Shown here piece after piece: positions 1 through 5,848 of a DNA stretch of 14,594 bases (within the stretch, counting starts at the first letter, position 1; the number at the start of each line of letters is the position of its first letter). This stretch comes from an uncultured Oscillospiraceae bacterium. Its GTDB lineage: Bacteria; Bacillota; Clostridia; Oscillospirales; Acutalibacteraceae. Position numbers and translations under genes: made by a program. Below the pieces are notes generated by a model. That model did no database searches, was not told the origin of the DNA, and saw only the letters and a list, made by a program, of their open reading frames with translations. The stretch lies in NCBI GenBank assembly GCA_910587835.1, contig CAJUNQ010000084.1, forward strand, positions 1 through 14,594, read 5' to 3'.

Positions 1-9
1 AAGGCCGTC

Positions 10-109
10 TTTTTACCCAGAAGGGGCCCCTTTCTGCGTCAAAAATCCTCGCCAATCGGAAGATTGCCTTGCGGTTTTTTCCTTGAAATGAACCCCTTCT
101 GGGTAAAAA
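10..109. repeat. Perfect 17-bp inverted repeat flanking a 66-nt spacer
   Basis: The arm TTTTTACCCAGAAGGGG at 10-26 is exactly complementary to CCCCTTCTGGGTAAAAA at 93-109. Inside it, 19-37 is itself close to palindromic (CAGAAGGGG followed by CCCCTTTCTG). The arms end in T/A runs, so on either strand the structure could act as a bidirectional terminator, or it may be a small dispersed intergenic repeat. No coding sequence is supported here. The window edge prevents seeing which gene, if any, ends to its left. Confidence 0.75.
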
Positions 110-141
110 TTCGTCATTCCCTCTATTTTCAAACAAGCCCT

Positions 142-609
142 ATGCCTAATTATATAATGGACTTGCGGAAGGATATCGGACATAAACCTCTTATAATGGT
201 GGGAGCCAGCGTAATCGTGGAGGATGCGCAGGGAAATATTCTTTTGCAGCAGAGGGCGGACAATCACTGCTGGGGCTATGCGGGCGGCGCTATGGAGCTG
301 GGGGAAACCCTGGAAAGCGTCGCAAAGCGTGAACTGGCGGAGGAAACCGGCCTGATTGCGGAGGAGTTAGAGCTATTTGGCGTTTTTTCCGGGGAAGAAT
401 TCCATCATGTCTACCCCAATCAGGATGAGGTATATATTGTAGATGTGGTCTATCTTTGCAAAAACTATACCGGGCAGCTGAAAGCCCAGGAGGGCGAAGT
501 GGAACGGCTGGCTTTCTTTTCCGCAGACGGACTTCCAGAGAAGATTTCTCCACCGGTCAAACCGGTTCTACAGAAGTGGCTGAGCAAAGCAGGCCGCATG
601 AAGCTTTGA
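142..609 (+). CDS. NUDIX family hydrolase
   Basis: This 155-aa protein is a NUDIX pyrophosphohydrolase, expected to cleave a nucleoside diphosphate linked to another moiety (NTP, sugar nucleotide or similar) in the cytoplasm using Mg2+. The Nudix box is complete at about residues 49-71: G-x5-E-x7-R-E-L-x-E-E-x-G-L, with all metal-binding glutamates present. An N-terminal beta strand (PLIMVGASVIV) and the preceding LLQQRAD strand fit the family fold. Length is normal for a single-domain member. The start is uncertain: ATG 142 gives the MPNYIMDLRK N-terminus typical of related proteins, but ATG 157 or an upstream in-frame codon at 64 is possible, and none has a convincing Shine-Dalgarno. A TATAAT lies at 153-158 without a good -35 box. 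The substrate cannot be told from sequence. It is probably a chromosomal gene outside the mobile element. Confidence 0.9.
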   Translation: MPNYIMDLRKDIGHKPLIMVGASVIVEDAQGNILLQQRADNHCWGYAGGAMELGETLESVAKRELAEETGLIAEELELFGVFSGEEFHHVYPNQDEVYIVDVVYLCKNYTGQLKAQEGEVERLAFFSADGLPEKISPPVKPVLQKWLSKAGRMKL

Positions 610-692
610 TTGTGAAAGGGAAGTCAAAGGAGACCGTCAAGCCTTTGCCACAGCAAATCGTGTTATGCGGAAATTTCTTCCGAGAGTAAGCT

Positions 693-722
693 CCCCCAGG
701 CGGAGCACAATAAGCCTGGGGG
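693..722 (+). promoter_or_regulatory. Stem-loop that sequesters the ribosome binding site of the next gene
   Basis: CCCCCAGGC (693-701) pairs perfectly with GCCTGGGGG (714-722) around a 12-nt loop. The 3' arm is the G-run that serves as Shine-Dalgarno for the ATG at 730 (7-nt spacing). No T-tract follows, so it is not a classic terminator. It could be a translational control element, or incidental. The structure is seen directly; the function is inferred. Confidence 0.5.
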
Positions 723-729
723 TGATGGT

Positions 730-930
730 ATGTTTCCTTATCAGTATGGCAACGAGCCCTTTGGCACGCCCGGCGGCATTGGATTGGGTGTAGTGCCCAT
801 TACCTTTGGCAGCCGGGGCCTGCGGGACCTGCCGGAAGAGATCCGGGCAGCGTTGGAGGACCGGCAGGGGGAGATTCACAGCGAGGAGGATATGCGCCGC
901 CTGGTGAACGAGCTGATGCTCCGGCGGTAA
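730..930 (+). CDS. Small 66-aa protein of unknown function
   Basis: I do not recognise this protein. The ATG at 730 is preceded by GGGGGTGATGGT, a usable but GC-rich Shine-Dalgarno, and the frame ends at TAA 928-930. The N-terminal half is glycine and hydrophobic rich (GTPGGIGLGVVPITFG). The C-terminal half is charged and probably helical (residues about 32-66, LPEEIRAALEDRQ and EEDMRRLVNELMLRR). There is no signal peptide or clear membrane segment. A terminator hairpin follows about 40 nt later, so it looks like a one-gene unit between the NUDIX gene and the tRNA gene. The clean start, strand agreement and terminator favour a real gene, though its size leaves some doubt. Confidence 0.6.
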   Translation: MFPYQYGNEPFGTPGGIGLGVVPITFGSRGLRDLPEEIRAALEDRQGEIHSEEDMRRLVNELMLRR

Positions 931-968
931 TTCCAGAGCTGCTGTGCAGAAAGCAAGAGCGGGGAAAA

Positions 969-1001
969 GGACGGGGAGGCAAAATGCCTGCCCGCCTTTT
1001 T
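969..1001 (+). terminator. Rho-independent terminator after the 66-aa gene
   Basis: The stem CGGG-G-AGGCA pairs with TGCCT-G-CCCG around a short A-rich loop, with a single G-G internal mismatch, followed by TTTTT. It lies about 40 nt after the stop codon of the small CDS and just before the tRNA promoter. Confidence 0.7.
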
Positions 1002-1031
1002 CAAAAAACTTAAAAAAATCGAAAAAAACAC

Positions 1032-1060
1032 TTGCATTTTCCAAAAGAATGAGGTATAAT
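1032..1060 (+). promoter_or_regulatory. Sigma-70/SigA-type promoter of tRNA-Pro
   Basis: A -35 box TTGCAT (1032-1037) and a perfect -10 box TATAAT (1055-1060) are separated by exactly 17 nt. They lie 11 nt before the tRNA, which places the start of transcription a few bases ahead of the mature 5' end. An A/T-rich stretch upstream (1003-1030) resembles an UP element. Confidence 0.85.
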
Positions 1061-1071
1061 AATGTCGTTGT

Positions 1072-1147
1072 CCGGGTGTGGCGCAGTTGGTAGCGCGCTT
1101 GACTGGGGGTCAAGAGGCCGTGAGTTCAAGTCTCGCCACTCGGACCA
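1072..1147 (+). tRNA. tRNA-Pro (anticodon GGG)
   Basis: A complete cloverleaf of 76 nt can be drawn. The acceptor stem CCGGGTG pairs with CACTCGG (one G-T pair), followed by discriminator A and an encoded CCA at 1145-1147. The D stem is GCGC/GCGC with GG in the loop. The anticodon stem CTTGA/TCAAG has loop CTGGGGG, so the anticodon is GGG (1105-1107), reading CCC and CCT. The T stem GTGAG/CTCGC has loop TTCAAGT. tRNA 3' ends are common ICE attachment sites, and element-type genes begin shortly downstream; see findings. Confidence 0.95.
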
Positions 1148-1176
1148 TCCTGTGGATATAAAAAAGATATTCGCTC

Positions 1177-1204
1177 AAAAAACCGCGTCGTGGCGCGGTT
1201 TTTT
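1177..1204 (+). terminator. Rho-independent terminator of tRNA-Pro
   Basis: AACCGCG (1181-1187) pairs with CGCGGTT (1194-1200) around TCGTGG, with a flanking A-run and T-run giving AAAA/TTTT extension and a U-tract. It lies 30 nt after the tRNA CCA end and could work on both strands. Confidence 0.85.
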
Positions 1205-1310
1205 GATGCCCGAAAGCCTGGATTTGAAAAGTCAAAAACGTAGATGAAAATTTGGCGTTTTGGCTTTCCGGCAGGAAGCGAACCCTCACAGCCACAGAAT
1301 AGCACAAGAC

Positions 1311-1346
1311 AAGAGGGCCAGTGGAAAAATCTGCTGGCCTTCTTTT
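1311..1346 (+). terminator. Terminator-like hairpin with U-rich tail
   Basis: An 11-bp stem forms between 1311-1321 (core GGGCCAG) and 1334-1344 (core CTGGCC), with one G-T pair and a 12-nt loop, ending in CTTCTTTT. It is the first of two tandem hairpins in the gene-free 1205-1450 region, where I see no coding sequence. Confidence 0.65.
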
Positions 1347-1379
1347 GCGTGCATAAGGGCGATAGCCCGTTGCATACAT

Positions 1380-1426
1380 AGCCGGTCGCTGGAGAACAAT
1401 CTCCAAAACAAGCGACCGGCTTTTTT
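1380..1426 (+). terminator. Strong terminator/attenuator hairpin before the first element gene
   Basis: AGCCGGTCGCT (1380-1390) pairs perfectly over 11 bp with AGCGACCGGCT (1411-1421). A nested hairpin GGAGA/TCTCC lies inside, and TTTTTT follows (1421-1426). The next gene begins only 25 nt later, leaving no room for a separate promoter, so the hairpin lies in the leader of that gene. Confidence 0.8.
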
Positions 1427-1450
1427 ATTTTCAGAAATGAGGTGCATCAA

Positions 1451-2296
1451 ATGATTAAGGTGAAAATCACTGGAAAGGTCGGGACTTCGCTCCAACGAGA
1501 ACTGCCCACCGACATCCATCAGCTCTACCACGATATGCGGGAGGCCGGTATCAACAAGCCGCCCCGAAATATCCTGCTCCATGATGACAAGGACGTGGAT
1601 CTCCAGTTGTCAGCCGACAGTGAGATTGGCAGCCGCCTGCTGCGTGTATTTGGCAGGAACGATACCCTGGCCGACGCCAACACCGTGGCATTCGCCGTCA
1701 GCACCGCCAGAGAGGAAATCCTGCCGGAGCTGGAACAGGGAATCATCCACAACCAGTATCTTACCAAGGAAATGCTGTTCGATGACATCAAAGCCATGAC
1801 CCAGGCCGCAGGGCCGGTGAAACTGACATTCTACTGCCCCCTGGTGGGCCAGCTGGATGACGGCGAGTGCGATGAGTATATCGAGGTGGGCAGCGGCTTC
1901 CTGACGGCATATCAGGATCAGATCGAGCAGGGCATCGCCAACGAGCAGGCCCCGGAGATGGGCGATATGGCCCAGTATCTGGACAGAAACGCCGGTGTAG
2001 CCACCAAGCTCATGTCGGCTGTGTGGACAGTGGAGGAAATGGACGGCAGGCTCCTGGGCCGGATCGACTGTCACCTCAAGGAGCCGCTCACGGCAGAGGA
2101 AATGGCGGATTTGCGGGAGGAAATCCTCGGACAGTGTTCAGATGGGCTTGGAGAAGGTTTCGAGCAGCGGCCTATTGAAACGGACGAAGGGGACCTGTAC
2201 GTTTCGTACTGGAACAGCAGTGATGAGTATTTTCTCTGCACCGAGGATGAGCTTGACGAGCATTTGGAACCCCATCAAGGAATGGGCGGAATCTGA
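1451..2296 (+). CDS. Unrecognised acidic protein at the head of the element module
   Basis: This 281-aa protein is not one I recognise, and I assign no function. The start is ATG 1451, with GAGGTG 6 nt upstream; the GTG at 1442 lies inside that Shine-Dalgarno and is unlikely to be used. The protein is soluble and strongly acidic, with no signal peptide or membrane helix. The N-terminal part (about 1-65) includes a basic, beta-like MIKVKITGKVG segment. The middle (about 120-160) has LTFYCPLVGQLDDGE followed by YIEVGSGFL. The C-terminal third (LLGRIDCHLKEPLTAEEM to YVSYWNSSDEYFL) reads as an alpha/beta domain. Position next to DUF4314, two methyltransferases and a DUF1281-like protein suggests an early-entry or anti-restriction type role, but this is inference from neighbours and acidity only. 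DUF4314 follows after a 14-nt gap, so the two are probably co-transcribed. Confidence 0.85.
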   Translation: MIKVKITGKVGTSLQRELPTDIHQLYHDMREAGINKPPRNILLHDDKDVDLQLSADSEIGSRLLRVFGRNDTLADANTVAFAVSTAREEILPELEQGIIHNQYLTKEMLFDDIKAMTQAAGPVKLTFYCPLVGQLDDGECDEYIEVGSGFLTAYQDQIEQGIANEQAPEMGDMAQYLDRNAGVATKLMSAVWTVEEMDGRLLGRIDCHLKEPLTAEEMADLREEILGQCSDGLGEGFEQRPIETDEGDLYVSYWNSSDEYFLCTEDELDEHLEPHQGMGGI

Positions 2297-2310
2297 AGGA
2301 GGTTTTCGAG

Positions 2311-2619
2311 ATGAACGAATGGGATAAATTGCACAGGATGGCAGAGCGCTACAAGGCCGAATACCCCAGCGGAACACGGATCCTGCTGCTAAGCATGGGC
2401 AACGACATTCACCGGGTGAGGGACAACACGCGGGGCACCGTGATTGCCGTAGACGATATCGGCACCCTACACTGTGACTTCGACACCGGCGCTATGATTG
2501 GCATCATCCCCGGCGAGGACTCCTTCCGCAAGCTGACCGAGGAAGAACTGGCAGAGGAACAGGAACCAGACATGGATGAGGATGAGGACGAAGATGAAGA
2601 TTTCGGCATGAAAATGTGA
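2311..2619 (+). CDS. DUF4314 domain protein with acidic tail
   Basis: This 102-aa protein matches the DUF4314 family, which is common in Clostridia conjugative elements and has no settled function. The core (residues about 17-80) carries the family pattern: YPSGTRILLLSMGND, then RGTVIAVDDIGTLHCDFDTG, then IIPGEDSFRKL. The beta-rich core resembles a small SH3-like barrel. Residues about 83-98 form a tail of nearly pure Asp/Glu (DMDEDEDEDEDED), ending in FGMKM. The start ATG 2311 has an ideal AAGGAGG 9 nt upstream. It follows the preceding gene by 14 nt. The tail resembles that of the DUF1281-like protein encoded about 1.9 kb downstream (see findings). Confidence 0.85.
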   Translation: MNEWDKLHRMAERYKAEYPSGTRILLLSMGNDIHRVRDNTRGTVIAVDDIGTLHCDFDTGAMIGIIPGEDSFRKLTEEELAEEQEPDMDEDEDEDEDFGMKM

Positions 2620-2643
2620 GGTGAGTGTAATACAGTGAAGCGG

Positions 2644-2672
2644 TCGGATGGCAGATGGCTATCCGATTTTTT
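2644..2672 (+). terminator. Terminator-like hairpin overlapping the methyltransferase start codon
   Basis: TCGGATGGC (2644-2652) pairs with GCTATCCGA (2658-2666) over 9 bp with one G-T pair. The 5-nt loop AGATG contains the ATG start (2655-2657) of the cytosine methyltransferase. T6 follows at 2667-2672, which also codes for Phe-Phe. It has all the hallmarks of an intrinsic terminator and could end transcripts from the DUF4314 gene or attenuate the methyltransferase. Confidence 0.65.
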
Positions 2673-3857
2673 GATATGTTCGCGGGGATCGGCGGCTTCC
2701 GCTCCGGCCTGGAGGCTGTGGGCGGGTTTGAGTGCGTCGGTCACTGCGAGATAGATAAGTATGCGAATCAGGCATATAACGCTATGTATGATACGGAAGG
2801 AGAATGCTTTTTTGAGGACGCCAGAACCATCGACCCCAATGCGCTGCCGGATATCGACCTTATTTGCGGCGGCTTCCCTTGCCAATCTTTTTCAATCGCT
2901 GGAAAACGGCGGGGATTTGCGGATGATGCCAGATGAACTCTCTTTTTTGAAGTTGCCCGCCTTGCCGCCGCTAAAAGACCTGCATTTCTGCTGCTTGAGA
3001 ATGTTCCCGGATTGTTATCGCATGACGGCTGCCAGACGTTTGCGACGATCCTCAGTACGCTGGATGAACTGGGGTACGATGTCGCGTGGCAGATGCTTAA
3101 CAGCAAGGATTTTGGAGTCCCCCAGTCCCGCAAAAGGGGGTATATTGTCGGATATCTTAGAGGAAAATGTGCCGGAGAGGTACTTTCTTTCACAGACACA
3201 AATGGAGCGGCTCTTGAGCAAGTCTTACCCGGCCCGGAAGGACGGCGGGTCTATTCTCCCAGCGGAGTGTCCATCACCCTGACCAGCACGGCTGGCGGTT
3301 TTGGTGGACGTAGTGGACTCTATGACGTGACCCTACCCATCAAAGTTATGACAAAATCAGGCTATCAGCTTGCCCACCCCGGCGACAGCATCGACCTGGC
3401 CTACGCCACTATGAACACCCGGCGCGGGCGGGTCGGGGATAAAATCGCGCACACGGTCACCCCTGGAAACAACCAGGGGTATTTCTTTATCGACCTGAAC
3501 GAAAACCCGGAAATAACCGAGAACGCCCGGTGCCTGCTGGCAAATCAGGATGCGGGTATTGGCAAGTTTAAGGGTGGAAAATCCGGCGTATTTGTAGAGG
3601 GGAAAGCCCCTTTCGCTGTCCCTGTGCGCGATGCAGATGGAAGTATTCACTATGGCAAAGTGCGAAAACTCATGCCCATCGAGTGCTGGCGCTTGCAGGG
3701 CTTTACAGATGAGCAGTTCCACAAAGCAGCGGTCACAGGGTTGTCAGATGCGCAACTTTATAAAATGGCAGGCAACGCAGTCACCGTGCCTGTCATTTCC
3801 GCTTTAGGAGAGAAAATCAAAGACATTTACTGGAGGTCATCATGCCAAACCATGTAA
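2655..3857 (+). pseudogene. DNA (cytosine-5) methyltransferase interrupted by an in-frame TGA
   Basis: Read through codon 94, this is a 400-codon C5-cytosine methyltransferase of normal family length. Before the stop are motif I (FAGIGGF, residues 9-15) and motif IV with the catalytic cysteine (PCQSFS, Cys76). After it, in the same frame, come TLFFE, motif VI (ENVPG, about 115-119), motif VIII (QSRKR, about 157-161), a target-recognition region, RLQGF, and motif X (AGNAV). The only defect is TGA at 2934-2936, between ADDAR and TLFFE, where relatives usually carry Gly (GGA); one base change explains it. Neither half carries all catalytic motifs. No good Shine-Dalgarno precedes ATG 2655, which lies in a hairpin loop. 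The 3' end overlaps the next gene by 16 nt. An intact enzyme would methylate element DNA. Recent nonsense mutation, readthrough or a sequence error remain open. Confidence 0.88.
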
Positions 3858-4546
3858 CGAATATCATCGAAATCAAAGGCGACCCTGCCCGGATCAAATC
3901 CTTGTTCGAGACCATTAAGAACGATGAATACGGCCTGGGCTCCATTGATTTCAACAAACTGATCCCCATGCCGCCGGAACTGGATATCGAGGAAGGGAGT
4001 CGAACCACCCACAGTCTCAAAGCCTACAAGGACTTTATTGAGGTCTACACCTTTAACGGCAAGAAAGAGGACTTCGACCTGCTGAATATTCCTGAGAAAT
4101 CGGAGCAGGCATTCCTGCGGGTGCGGCCAGATATCGACCGCGCCACTTGGGAATTGGGCAAGCAGGCGTTTCAGAATGAGCAAAAGTATGGAACACCTAC
4201 TTGGTATAAGTGGCGGATTAAGAATTGGGGTACCAAGTGGAATGCCTATGGATATGACGATGGCGTTCAGTTTGACGGGCATTCCCTGCGGTTCTGGTCG
4301 GCGTGGTCGCCGCCCCAGCCGGTCATTGCAAAACTGTCGGAGATGTACCCCGACCTGGACTTCACCCATCAGTTTGCCAGCGAGGACATCGGCGTCAACT
4401 GCGGCGAAGATGAGTACCACAACGGCTCTTTGTGCGGCGAGTACCGCCCTGCTGGTGTTGAGGCCGTGGAGTACGCCAACAGCCTTTGGGGAAATGGTGA
4501 GTTGGAGGAAGATGAGGATTTGGACAGCGGGATGTCCATGAAGTAA
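3842..4546 (+). CDS. DUF1281/YubB-like ferredoxin-fold protein
   Basis: This 234-aa protein resembles the DUF1281 (Api92/YubB-type ferredoxin-like fold) family seen on plasmids, phages and ICEs; its biochemical role is unknown. Visible family features are the N-terminus MPNHVTNIIEIKGDP, the FNKLIPMPPEL segment (about residues 38-48), YKWRIKNWGTKWNAY (about 121-135), and the FWSAWSPPQPVI stretch (about 150-161). The start ATG 3842 has GGAGGT 6 nt upstream and overlaps the end of the cytosine methyltransferase frame by 16 nt, which points to translational coupling. The C-terminus is acidic (GELEEDEDLDSGMSMK), similar to the tail of the DUF4314 protein. No signal peptide or membrane segment is seen. 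A strong terminator-like hairpin follows its stop. Confidence 0.85.
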   Translation: MPNHVTNIIEIKGDPARIKSLFETIKNDEYGLGSIDFNKLIPMPPELDIEEGSRTTHSLKAYKDFIEVYTFNGKKEDFDLLNIPEKSEQAFLRVRPDIDRATWELGKQAFQNEQKYGTPTWYKWRIKNWGTKWNAYGYDDGVQFDGHSLRFWSAWSPPQPVIAKLSEMYPDLDFTHQFASEDIGVNCGEDEYHNGSLCGEYRPAGVEAVEYANSLWGNGELEEDEDLDSGMSMK

Positions 4547-4562
4547 GTATAGCTTAATTTTA

Positions 4563-4606
4563 GGCCGGTATCAATCGTTCAGGAAACGATGATACCAGCC
4601 TTTTTT
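4563..4606 (+). terminator. Long terminator hairpin between the DUF1281-like and adenine methyltransferase genes
   Basis: GGC-GGTATCA-TCGTT (4563-4579) pairs with AACGA-TGATACC-GCC (4585-4600), interrupted by one C-A mismatch and one bulged A, around a 5-nt loop. T6 follows at 4601-4606. The next gene starts 46 nt later. Confidence 0.85.
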
Positions 4607-4651
4607 CGTTTTCTGGACGGTTTTCCGGCGTAGGAATGAGGTGATCAAGAG

Positions 4652-5578
4652 ATGTTCTATCGACCATCTCTCATCAAATCGCCGGTATCATGGGTGGGCA
4701 ATAAAGCGCCCATCCTCCCCATTATTTACAGCCTGTTTCCACTGAAATACGGTAGATTTGTGGAGGTGTTCGGTGGCTCCGGGAGCGTGCTGCTGGGCAA
4801 GCCGCCTGACCCTTTCGAGGTCTACAATGACTTCGACCGGAACCTCACGAATCTGTTCCACTGTATGAAAGAACGGACTATGGCCACCATCCGGGAGCTG
4901 GGTTTTTGCAATCTAAACTCCCGAGCGGATTTTATGACTATTAAGAGGTTTTTCCAGCATGAGCAATTCGATGACAGATTCCTGGCAGAAGAAATGGAAC
5001 TGACGGAAATCCTGTTCCCGCCGCCAGCGGCAGAGGAATTGTAGGCCATCCGGCAGCACATTACCAAAGATTACGACGTGCGCCGGGCGGCCGTGTACCT
5101 GAAGTTACTCCGCTACAGCTATTCCAGCGGTAAGAAATCCTTTGCCTCCCAGCCCTTTGACCTGCGGCGGCTGTTTGGCCTTATTCAGCAGCTAGAAACC
5201 CGGCTGGCCAACGTGGTCATTGAGAACCAGGATTTTGAAACCCTTATTCACCACTACGACCGGCCCGACACCTTTTTCTACCTTGATCCGCCGTATTTTT
5301 CCACGGAGGATATGTACGCCGTGGAGTTCGCCTGGGCAGACCATGTTCGCCTGCGGGACACAGCAGTAAATATGCAGGGCAGGTTCTTGCTCTCTTACAA
5401 CGACTGCGCGGAAATTAGGGAGTTGTATGAGGGCTTTCCTGTGTTCGATTTTACGAGAGTCCACTCTATGGCACAAAGATACGAAGCAGGGAAAGAATTT
5501 AAAGAACTGCTCATCGGCAACTATGACCTGTTTGAGCGGGAAAAGGCCAAACCAGCACAGTTAGCATTTGATATATAA
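4652..5578 (+). pseudogene. D12-class DNA adenine-N6 methyltransferase interrupted by an in-frame TAG
   Basis: Read through codon 131, this encodes a 308-codon Dam-like (MethyltransfD12) adenine methyltransferase of normal family length. The first part carries the PVSWVGNK segment (residues 11-18) and the AdoMet-binding FVEVFGGSGSVL (36-47). The second part, in the same frame, carries RRAAVYLKLLRYSYSSG and the catalytic DPPY (212-215), then a LLSYND strand. TAG at 5042-5044 splits EEL from AIRQHI; CAG (Gln) or GAG (Glu) would each be one base away. The AdoMet site and DPPY are therefore on opposite sides of the stop, so neither fragment should be active alone. The start ATG 4652 has GAGGTG 7-8 nt upstream; no Shine-Dalgarno is seen for a restart after the stop. 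Inactivation, readthrough or a sequence error are all possible. Confidence 0.88.
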
Positions 5579-5596
5579 AAATAGGAAGTGATTGAT

Positions 5597-5848
5597 TTGA
5601 GAAATGAACAATTTATTCTGGTGTCCGTACCCTTGGAGATGTTCCTGGATGCGGGCATCAATACTGAGAGCATCATCCAGGTGAGCGTGCGTGAGGGAAA
5701 GATCATCATCGACACACCGGATACCACGGAGGATTACGTCTGCGACCGAGATTGCGACAACTGCCCCCTGAACGCCATGCCCTGTGAGTTTGAGTGTGAG
5801 AATTGTCCCTGCGAGGCCAACTGCGACGGAAGGGGGATGGACGAATGA
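5597..5848 (+). CDS. Small AbrB-like protein with a cysteine-cluster C-terminus
   Basis: This is an 83-aa protein if started at TTG 5597 (GGAAGTG about 6 nt upstream); GTG 5588 would add three residues but lies inside the Shine-Dalgarno. The N-terminal 40 residues (NEQFILVSVPLEMFLDAGI, then IIQVSVREGKIIID) read like a swapped-hairpin AbrB/SpoVT-type fold, though the match is loose. From about residue 50, eight cysteines fall in about 30 residues, in C-x3-C-x2-C and C-x2-C-x-C-like spacings, suggesting a bound zinc or Fe-S cluster. The stop overlaps the start of the next AbrB-like gene (ATGA), so the pair is translationally coupled. Likely a DNA-binding or sensing partner of the next protein; not proven. 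Confidence 0.75.
   Translation: MRNEQFILVSVPLEMFLDAGINTESIIQVSVREGKIIIDTPDTTEDYVCDRDCDNCPLNAMPCEFECENCPCEANCDGRGMDE

Noticed and set aside
1062..1247. Open frame of 61 aa across the tRNA gene
   Set aside because: It is a translation of tRNA-Pro and its terminator; such SGCGAVGSALDW-type frames are a known annotation artefact.
637..1406. Minus-strand frames over the 66-aa gene and the tRNA
   Set aside because: They are antisense to better-supported features, have no ribosome binding site and run through terminators and the tRNA.
1205..1450. Origin of transfer in the gene-free region
   Set aside because: Inverted repeats are present, but they end in U-runs and fit terminators; no relaxase gene or nic-like motif could be identified.
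2761..3282. A 173-aa plus-strand frame inside the cytosine methyltransferase
   Set aside because: It is out of frame with all methyltransferase motifs, which continue in frame across the TGA; no frameshift is needed.
2655..3857. Cytosine methyltransferase as two separate genes or as frameshifted
   Set aside because: Both halves are in the same frame, the residues just after TGA are family-like, and no ribosome binding site precedes the second half.
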